A stretch of DNA of 9,707 nt from Pseudomonadota bacterium (lineage in GTDB: Bacteria; Myxococcota_A; Polyangia; Polyangiales; Polyangiaceae). Location: positions 1-9,707 of the forward strand of contig JAEYOT010000745.1 in assembly GCA_023411445.1 (NCBI GenBank), read 5' to 3'. The position numbers and the translations under genes are program-made. The notes under the pieces are model-generated. The model was given only the letters and a program-made list of their open reading frames with translations. It made no database searches and had not been told where the DNA came from. Positions 1-5,335 of this stretch are shown here, piece by piece; the stretch's first letter is position 1, and each line of letters starts with the position of its first letter.

Positions 1-600
1 CTCGAGCGCCGCGAAATCCTCCGGAGTCAGCTCCGCCCGGAGGTGCTGGAGCTCTGCGGTAGGGAGCGTCTGGTGTAGGCTGTCGCGCTGCACCAGCAGC
101 CAGCGCAGCCCGAAGACGTTGCCAGCCTCGGGTCCGTACTGCGCGTGATCCGCCAGCGAAAAGCCAGTGCGAGCTTTGAAGCACGGATGATACGGGTGAC
201 CTTCGTGAAGTGAGCTCTCCAGCTCATCGTAGGGCAGGTTGCGCCTCGAACGACGTAGGCGCGAGAGGCCTCGATCGTAGCGACACAAGCGCGCGGTGCT
301 CGCCAGCTCCTCCGTTAGCGTAGCCCTCACGCTCGCCTCGGCGGGCAGGTCCTCCAGCAGCTCCCACCAGCTCGTTTCGCGGAGCCGCCGTCGCGTCACC
401 TTGCGGATCGAGCCAGACACGACACGTACGCGACCAAACGCTCCGACCCGCCCCTGGCAGCGGTAAGTGCACGGACCGACGCGGAAGGAGATCGGGCGGT
501 CGACGCCGCCATACGGCGCGTAGCGCTCGCTCGGCCACGTGGCCATGCGCTCGAACAACAGCGCCTCCGTCAGCTGTCGCAGCACGCGCTCGTCAGGCAA
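1..600 (-). CDS. IucA/IucC-family NIS siderophore synthetase, N-terminal 200 codons (runs off left edge)
   Basis: This is a partial gene; 200 codons are visible and the frame is still open at base 1. Family members form an amide or ester bond between a carboxylate (usually citrate or a citryl intermediate) and an amine, using ATP through an adenylate, in the cytoplasm. The family signature is clear at residues 133-147, EGHPYHPCFKARTGF, followed by YGPE at 155-158; this is the substrate/ATP-binding region near the N-terminal third. The HPCFKxR form resembles the IucC/AsbB-like side of the family, whereas the neighbouring synthetase has HPTPKSR. I choose the TTG at 600-598 because AGGAG (minus strand, 612-608) lies 7 nt upstream. 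The next in-frame ATG (546-544) has no such site and would remove 18 residues. The start overlaps the end of the upstream synthetase by 8 bases, which implies translational coupling. C-terminal motifs lie outside the window. Confidence 0.88.
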   Translation of the reverse strand, partial: MPDERVLRQLTEALLFERMATWPSERYAPYGGVDRPISFRVGPCTYRCQGRVGAFGRVRVVSGSIRKVTRRRLRETSWWELLEDLPAEASVRATLTEELASTARLCRYDRGLSRLRRSRRNLPYDELESSLHEGHPYHPCFKARTGFSLADHAQYGPEAGNVFGLRWLLVQRDSLHQTLPTAELQHLRAELTPEDFAALE

Positions 601-2389
601 CTTCCAGCTCCTGTGCCAACGGCAAAAGCGGCCGCTGCAGCGGATTGTCTACGTCGACGTACACGACTTGCTCCTGCTCGGTGCTGAGCTCATCCAGGTC
701 GTGCACTCGCGTCAGCAGGTTGGCCTTGTAAGGAAGCCGCGGACGGGTGAGCACTGCCTCGAGCAGGAGCCGGCCGTGCTGGTGCAGCTCCGTCGCGAGC
801 GCCGTGAGCTGAGCTTTGATCAGCGCTAGGGCAAAGTCTTCTTCCAGCAGGTCGTCAGCGCCCAGCCGCTGCACGACGGCGAACAGGTGATTTTGCACCA
901 AGTAGTAGGCAAAGCGCCGCACGATCACGTGATCGTCGAAGAACAGCTCGGGGCGCTCGAGCAGATCAGGAGCGACCGCGATTAGCCGTGCTCGCTCCTG
1001 ACGCGACAGGTAGTAGCCCTGGTTGTCGCGGAAGTAGCAGGCGCGCGGGTAGCCGGCGCTCACGTCGACCAGGCAATTTTGCTGGTGCGCCTCGAGCGCG
1101 ATGCCATGCCGATCGTAGAGCCGAATCAGAGGCTCGATCACCGCGCTCAGGTAGCGTGACAGCCAAGAGCCGCTGACAGCTCGCACGTCGCGCCCCTCGA
1201 CCAGCGCCAGGCCTTCCAGCAGCGTGCGCAAGCGTGAGGCGCGGTGCGGTAGCGCCTCCTGCACCAGCGCTGCCACGCAGTACACGCCGCCGCGGGTCCC
1301 GCGCGGAAACGGATTTTCCCGCAACAGGAGCTCGAAGCCGGAGTCGCCGCCCCCTGGGTGGTCTACCGTGAGGTACGCTGGGTCGGCGATGCAGCGCAGG
1401 CCCTTCGGCTGGCCCAGCGCTCCAAGCAGTCGCGCCATGCACACACCGGCGGGCAGCTCGGCGGCGCGATTGAAGCGGAGCGAGTTGGTGATCTTGACGG
1501 GAATGCTGAGCCTCAACATCAGCTCGCAGTCCTCGCTGTAAACGGTGCGCACGGACGAGGTGGCGGTAAAGCGCGGGCCGAGCCGGCCCAGCTCGCGCAG
1601 CGTGCCGTCCGAAAGCCAGCGCCGTACGTGGTGCTGATGAAGGAGCCAGTCCACTTGCAGCGGGTGCACGGGCACCAGCACCTCGCCGCCGTCAGCGGCT
1701 GCCCGCAGCGCTCGCTCCGCCTGCGGATCGCCGCTGAGCAGGCGAGCGAGCAGCTGCTCAGCGCTGAGTGGTAGCGCCGAGTCTTGGCGCACCAGGCGCC
1801 GCGAGACGGCGAAATAGTGAAGCTGGAACCGCCCACGCAGCTCGGGCGCGAAGCTGTCGTGCTGCCATTCAGTCATGCCTTGCCGGCTCTTGGGCGTGGG
1901 GTGGCGCCAGTGCCCGTACAGCAGAGATTGCTCGCATTCGATGAAGTCATCGGAGTCGAGCCGGCGATCGTGCGCGCGTGCCTCCAAGTAGCGCGCCATC
2001 AGCTGCTCGCTCTGCACGTAGCGTAGGATCAGCTCCCGCTCGTTCGCGCGCGCTGAGGGCTCGTCTGCGCCGTGCCTTGCGTACAGCTCGCGCACCAACG
2101 CCAGCACACAATGCAGTCGATCCGTGTCACGAAACACGCCGTTGCGCTCGCGCCGCGCGGCGCCCAAGCGGTGCCGCCCGACCGCGGAGCGGTACACGAC
2201 CTCGATGGCGAAGCGCTCGCCCTCACGCGGTAGCACCAGCTCGAGCACGAAATCCCCGCGCGCTCGGCAGCCAGGGTCGACCTCGAGCCAGCTCTCTCTC
2301 TCGTGCCACGCGCCAGCGCATAGCTCCTGGACGTAGCTCGTGACGAACGCCTCGAAGCACACCTGCTCCGCCAAGAACAAGGAGCTCAT
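593..2389 (-). CDS. IucA/IucC-family NIS siderophore synthetase (full length, 598 aa)
   Basis: A complete NRPS-independent siderophore synthetase of normal family length (about 580-620 aa), acting in the cytoplasm to join a carboxylic acid to an amine, polyamine or amino alcohol with ATP. Visible motifs are GHWRHPTPKSRQG (159-171), PVHPLQ (240-245), SSVRT (278-282, the ATP-contacting segment in NIS synthetase structures), KITNSLRF (299-306), GIALEAHQQN (429-438), FRDNQG (453-458) and a KANL segment (555-558) in the FhuF-like C-terminal domain. HPTPKSR suggests the IucA/AsbA-like side of the family, complementing the IucC/AsbB-like partner downstream; this subtype call is inference. The canonical HPWQ is HPLQ here. 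The ATG overlaps the MATE stop (ATGA), and GGAGG lies 7 nt upstream. The product cannot be named without the amine-supplying genes, which may lie beyond the left edge. Confidence 0.93.
   Translation of the reverse strand: MSSLFLAEQVCFEAFVTSYVQELCAGAWHERESWLEVDPGCRARGDFVLELVLPREGERFAIEVVYRSAVGRHRLGAARRERNGVFRDTDRLHCVLALVRELYARHGADEPSARANERELILRYVQSEQLMARYLEARAHDRRLDSDDFIECEQSLLYGHWRHPTPKSRQGMTEWQHDSFAPELRGRFQLHYFAVSRRLVRQDSALPLSAEQLLARLLSGDPQAERALRAAADGGEVLVPVHPLQVDWLLHQHHVRRWLSDGTLRELGRLGPRFTATSSVRTVYSEDCELMLRLSIPVKITNSLRFNRAAELPAGVCMARLLGALGQPKGLRCIADPAYLTVDHPGGGDSGFELLLRENPFPRGTRGGVYCVAALVQEALPHRASRLRTLLEGLALVEGRDVRAVSGSWLSRYLSAVIEPLIRLYDRHGIALEAHQQNCLVDVSAGYPRACYFRDNQGYYLSRQERARLIAVAPDLLERPELFFDDHVIVRRFAYYLVQNHLFAVVQRLGADDLLEEDFALALIKAQLTALATELHQHGRLLLEAVLTRPRLPYKANLLTRVHDLDELSTEQEQVVYVDVDNPLQRPLLPLAQELEVA
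608..612 (-). promoter_or_regulatory. Shine-Dalgarno AGGAG deciding the TTG start of the second NIS synthetase
   Basis: The minus strand reads AGGAG, then a 7-nt spacer, then TTG at 600-598. The site lies within the last codons of the upstream synthetase. It supports the non-ATG start and an operon with coupled translation. Confidence 0.6.
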
Positions 2390-3762
2390 GGCGTCACCTC
2401 CCCGCTCTGGCTCCCGGCGAGCTCGACCGCTGCCGAGCGCTCACCACGGCCCAGCAGCGTGATGGCGAACAGCAACGTCGCGGCCTCCGCGAGTGGCAAG
2501 GCTAGCAAGAACGGCGACACCTCGAGCCAGCTGAGCAGCAGCAGGAAGGTGGCTGGCGCGAGCAGGCTGCGGCACAGCGCGAGCAGGCCAGCGGGGCCGG
2601 GCCGATGCGTAGCGGCCAGGTACACCGTCATGAGCACGTTGGCGCCGTTGAACAGCAGCAGCGGCCAGATGCAGCCCAGAAAGGCCGCGGCCTGCGCGGT
2701 CAGCCCCGGGCGAGCGCCGCCCACGAAGAGGTGTATCCAGGCGTCGCCGAACGCCAGGAGCCCTCCGGCTAGCGTCGCGCCAAACGCGATGACGCACCCG
2801 AGCGCGCAGCGGAAAAACGCGCCGGCTCGCTTGACGTTGCCAGCGCCCACGTTCTGAGTCACCAGCAGGTGGAGTGCGTCCGCTGCTCCGTACGCTACCA
2901 TCAGGCTGGTGTAGGTGGCGTAGCTCACGACCGTGAACGCGGCGACGCCGTGCACCCCCACGCGCCTCACGAGCAGCCAGTTGAGCAGCAGCGCCAGTAG
3001 CCCGACCGATGCCTCGTTGACGAGCTCGGAGGCGCCGCCGTAGGCGGAACGTATGAGCTCCGCCCAGTCGCGCTGCAGCAGGCTGAAGCGCAGCTTGCCT
3101 CGGCCGGATCCGAAATGGCTGAGCAGCACGGCGAGCTGAACCAGCTGCGCTAGGCCGGTAGCAGAGGCTGCCCCCGAAAGCCCTAAGCCCAGACCGCCCA
3201 CGAGCAGCGCGTTGAGCCCGATGTTCGTGATCGCGCCCGTCACGACCGCGACCGTGGCCAAGAGCGGCCTGCCGTCGAGCCGTACGAAGTAGTAGACGAC
3301 GAGCGTGCCGAGCTGCACCACCAGCGCGCACGAAATGACGCGAAAGTACTCACGCATCGGGCCGAACAGATGCGGTGGCGCGCCGAGGGCACGGTAGAGC
3401 GCCAGATCGAAAACGTTGCCGGCAAGCGCGGCGACGCAGCCCAGTAGCACTGCCGCGACCACGGATTTGCTGAACGTGGCGCTGGCGGCTCGCTCGTAGC
3501 CTGCTCCCAAACTGTGTCCGGCTCTGATGGATCCACCGAAAGCGAGCATCAGTGCCGCGCCGAACAGCAGCGCGAAGTAGGGCAGCTGCAGGTTCACGGC
3601 GGCCAAAGCTTCGGGGCCCACGTAGCGCCCGACGAAGAAGCCATCGACGATGCTGGCCGTGGAGATCGCCAGCAAGCCGAGCAACGAAGGCAGCGCGTAG
3701 CGCGCGAACGTGCACAGCAGAGGACCTTGGAAGACGTCGCGCCCCGGAGCGTCCTGTTTCAT
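2386..3762 (-). CDS. MATE-family efflux transporter, probable siderophore exporter (458 aa)
   Basis: An inner-membrane transporter of MATE length (about 450 aa), very hydrophobic, with two related halves. The first half carries DGFFVGRYVGPEALAAVN (40-57), the typical TM1-TM2 signature of the family. A TNIGLNALLVGGLGLGLSGAA stretch (179-199) matches the mid-protein N-I-x-L-[ND] motif that precedes the GAAxAT helix. The second half repeats the pattern, with QNVGAGNVKRA at 303-313. MATE proteins export small molecules by H+ or Na+ antiport. The substrate is inferred from context: the gene is first in an operon with two siderophore synthetases and begins 28 bases from a Fur-like box, so export of the newly made siderophore is the likely job. 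It ends in an ATGA overlap with the next gene. No good Shine-Dalgarno precedes the ATG at 3762, so the start is supported mainly by the alignment-like N-terminus and by its position. It could instead be a general drug exporter. Confidence 0.87.
   Translation of the reverse strand: MKQDAPGRDVFQGPLLCTFARYALPSLLGLLAISTASIVDGFFVGRYVGPEALAAVNLQLPYFALLFGAALMLAFGGSIRAGHSLGAGYERAASATFSKSVVAAVLLGCVAALAGNVFDLALYRALGAPPHLFGPMREYFRVISCALVVQLGTLVVYYFVRLDGRPLLATVAVVTGAITNIGLNALLVGGLGLGLSGAASATGLAQLVQLAVLLSHFGSGRGKLRFSLLQRDWAELIRSAYGGASELVNEASVGLLALLLNWLLVRRVGVHGVAAFTVVSYATYTSLMVAYGAADALHLLVTQNVGAGNVKRAGAFFRCALGCVIAFGATLAGGLLAFGDAWIHLFVGGARPGLTAQAAAFLGCIWPLLLFNGANVLMTVYLAATHRPGPAGLLALCRSLLAPATFLLLLSWLEVSPFLLALPLAEAATLLFAITLLGRGERSAAVELAGSQSGEVTP
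2397..2401 (-). promoter_or_regulatory. Shine-Dalgarno GGAGG for the first NIS synthetase
   Basis: The minus strand reads GGAGG, a 7-nt spacer, then the ATG at 2389-2387. It sits inside the last codons of the exporter gene and fixes the synthetase start at the ATGA overlap. Confidence 0.65.
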
Positions 3763-3790
3763 GGCTCACACTGCTGTATCTCAGAATAAT

Positions 3791-3809
3791 GAGAATGAAA
3801 ATCATTTTC
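3791..3809. promoter_or_regulatory. Fur box 1 (MATE/NIS synthetase operon side)
   Basis: GAGAATGAAAATCATTTTC matches the classical 19-bp Fur consensus GATAATGATAATCATTATC at 16 of 19 positions. An exact 9-1-9 palindrome (AATGAAAAT C ATTTTCATT) is present at 3794-3812. The box begins 28 bases upstream of the exporter ATG, where bound Fe-Fur would block the leftward promoter. The AT-rich dyad stands out in GC-rich surroundings. Fur binding is inferred from the sequence match and from the iron-related genes on both sides. Confidence 0.85.
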
Positions 3810-3871
3810 ATTATGCGCCCAGTGCGGAGCTTGACTGGGGACTTTCGCCACGCTGCGGCGGTGTCGAATAT

Positions 3872-3896
3872 GAAAATGATAGTCGATCTCATTTTC
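3872..3896. promoter_or_regulatory. Fur box 2 (lipoprotein/TonB receptor side), probably two overlapping half-boxes
   Basis: An exact inverted repeat GAAAATGA (3872-3879) and TCATTTTC (3889-3896) is separated by 9 nt. Read as a 19-mer from 3872, it matches the Fur consensus at 14 of 19 positions; read from 3878 it gives a weaker second register. It ends 24 bases before the lipoprotein ATG, so it would control the rightward operon. The 11-mer ATGAAAATGAT at 3870-3880 also occurs inverted inside box 1 (3801-3811). Confidence 0.7.
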
Positions 3897-3920
3897 TGTT
3901 TGAGCTAGGTCTCTCGCACC

Positions 3921-5324
3921 ATGACGAGCACGACGTTTCGCAATCTGGGTAGTGCGGCTCTGCTGGCGTGCGTCGCCGCGGTTGCAGCTTGTGAGTCCTC
4001 CGACAGCAACAGCGCCTCCAGCGCGGGGTCGAGCGGCAGCGGCGGCAAGCCGAGCTCGGGTGCAGCGAACGGTGAGGGCGGAGGCGCTGAGCCGGGTGAC
4101 GCAGGCGCAGGTGCTGATCCCGTGGCTGCCGGTGAAGCCGGAGCGGCGGGCGAGGCGGCATCAGCCGGGGCGCCGGCGACGCCCGTCACGAGCTGGATTG
4201 TCGGTCACTGGACGGTTGACGCAGGCGGGGCCTACCTCGGTTCGGTGCTGCTGCTCGATGACCTTAGCGCTGACGGCGAGGTCGACCTGAGCAAGGGTGA
4301 AGACTTCGGTACCGATATCTCCTACGCCTCTCCCGGCAAGGGCGTGTTGTTCGTAGGACGCAAGGCTCAGCCCAACCTGCAGCGCTTCCATGTGCTGGAG
4401 AACGGGGAGCTGCAGCTGACCGGGCAGCTTGGGCTGGATGCCTACGGCATAGCCGACACGCTGGGGCGTAGCCAGCAAGTCGTTCAGTTCATCGACGAGC
4501 AGCACGCCTACTACATCGATTTGCCGACGCTGCAGGTCATCGTGTTCAACCCGTCGGCCACGCCGATGACGATCTATCCCGACGAGACCTTCCCCATCGA
4601 TGGGCTCAAGGAGGAGGGTTTAGAGCTGAACGTGACCTCGGTGCGGCGGGACGGCGATCGCATCACGGTGATGGCTCGCTACTACTTGGACGACAACGCC
4701 GCGCCGCTAGTCAAGGTCGCCCTGATCGACGTCAAGACCCACTCGGTGACGTATGCGCAAGACACGCGCTGTGCGCAGGTCGCGTACTCCGTGTCGGATC
4801 CGGCAGGCAACGTGTACTTCGGCAGCCACGGCGCGCTGGCCACCTACGCCGCTGCGGGGCTGGCCCCAGACGGCACTCCGCCCGCCTGCATCGTGCGCAT
4901 CAAGCAGGGCGAGGATGGCTTCGATCCGGAGTACTTCGTCGATCTCGAAGCCATCTCAGGCGGCGGCGTCGTGGGCAGCTTGCTGCAGGGCGCCGATGGC
5001 TACGCCTATGTCATGCAGTACGTTGGCGCGGTTCCGACCATCGCGGCCGAAGCGCGGCAAGCGCTATCGGGGGCTGCTTGGCAGCTTCACCGCCTCGAGC
5101 TGGAGGACGCCGAAGGGACGTACGCCAAGGTGGAGGATGTCCCGCTCGGCACGGCTTACAGCTCCTCGTTCTCGACCACCGTCGGTCTGAAGAGCGTGCC
5201 GTTCTTGATCCTGCCGGGTGACGAGCTCAAGGGCGCGTACTACTGGGACGTGAGCGAGCCGACGGCTCCCCGACGGGCGCTGGGCTTTCCGGGCACGCCT
5301 GGCCACGCCGTCCCCTTCAACTGA
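3921..5324 (+). CDS. Iron-regulated lipoprotein, probable siderophore-binding beta-propeller (MxcI/XusB-like)
   Basis: A 467-aa lipoprotein. The signal peptide ends in a VAAC lipobox with acylated Cys24, followed by a low-complexity Ser/Gly/Ala linker (25-88) that would hold the folded domain away from the membrane. From about residue 90 there is a series of short beta-type units, with phrases such as GAYLGSVLLLDDLS, GVLFVGRKAQPNLQRFHVLENGEL split over blades, FIDEQHAYYIDLPTLQVIVFN, and a late ELKGAYYWDV. These suggest a seven-blade-like propeller, but no enzyme motif. It begins 24 bases after a Fur-like box and is followed 11 bases downstream by a TonB-dependent receptor, so a role in ferric-siderophore capture is inferred. 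Myxobacterial MxcI and the Bacteroides DUF4374 lipoprotein XusB occupy the same kind of position; I cannot confirm homology by reading alone. The ATG has only a weak AGG upstream. Confidence 0.75.
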   Translation: MTSTTFRNLGSAALLACVAAVAACESSDSNSASSAGSSGSGGKPSSGAANGEGGGAEPGDAGAGADPVAAGEAGAAGEAASAGAPATPVTSWIVGHWTVDAGGAYLGSVLLLDDLSADGEVDLSKGEDFGTDISYASPGKGVLFVGRKAQPNLQRFHVLENGELQLTGQLGLDAYGIADTLGRSQQVVQFIDEQHAYYIDLPTLQVIVFNPSATPMTIYPDETFPIDGLKEEGLELNVTSVRRDGDRITVMARYYLDDNAAPLVKVALIDVKTHSVTYAQDTRCAQVAYSVSDPAGNVYFGSHGALATYAAAGLAPDGTPPACIVRIKQGEDGFDPEYFVDLEAISGGGVVGSLLQGADGYAYVMQYVGAVPTIAAEARQALSGAAWQLHRLELEDAEGTYAKVEDVPLGTAYSSSFSTTVGLKSVPFLILPGDELKGAYYWDVSEPTAPRRALGFPGTPGHAVPFN

Positions 5325-5335
5325 GCGAGCACGAG

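Noticed and set aside
539..829. 96-codon plus-strand ORF at the junction of the synthetases
   Set aside because: Antisense to both synthetase genes, whose motifs and ribosome sites are clear.
2441..3331. 296-codon minus-strand ORF within the exporter gene
   Set aside because: A different frame of the same strand, Arg/Ala-rich with no hydrophobic pattern; the MATE frame explains the region.
3831..3836. TTGACT as a -35 box for the rightward operon
   Set aside because: No acceptable -10 lies 16-18 bp downstream; the nearest AT-rich hexamers are over 30 bp away, so I do not assign a promoter.
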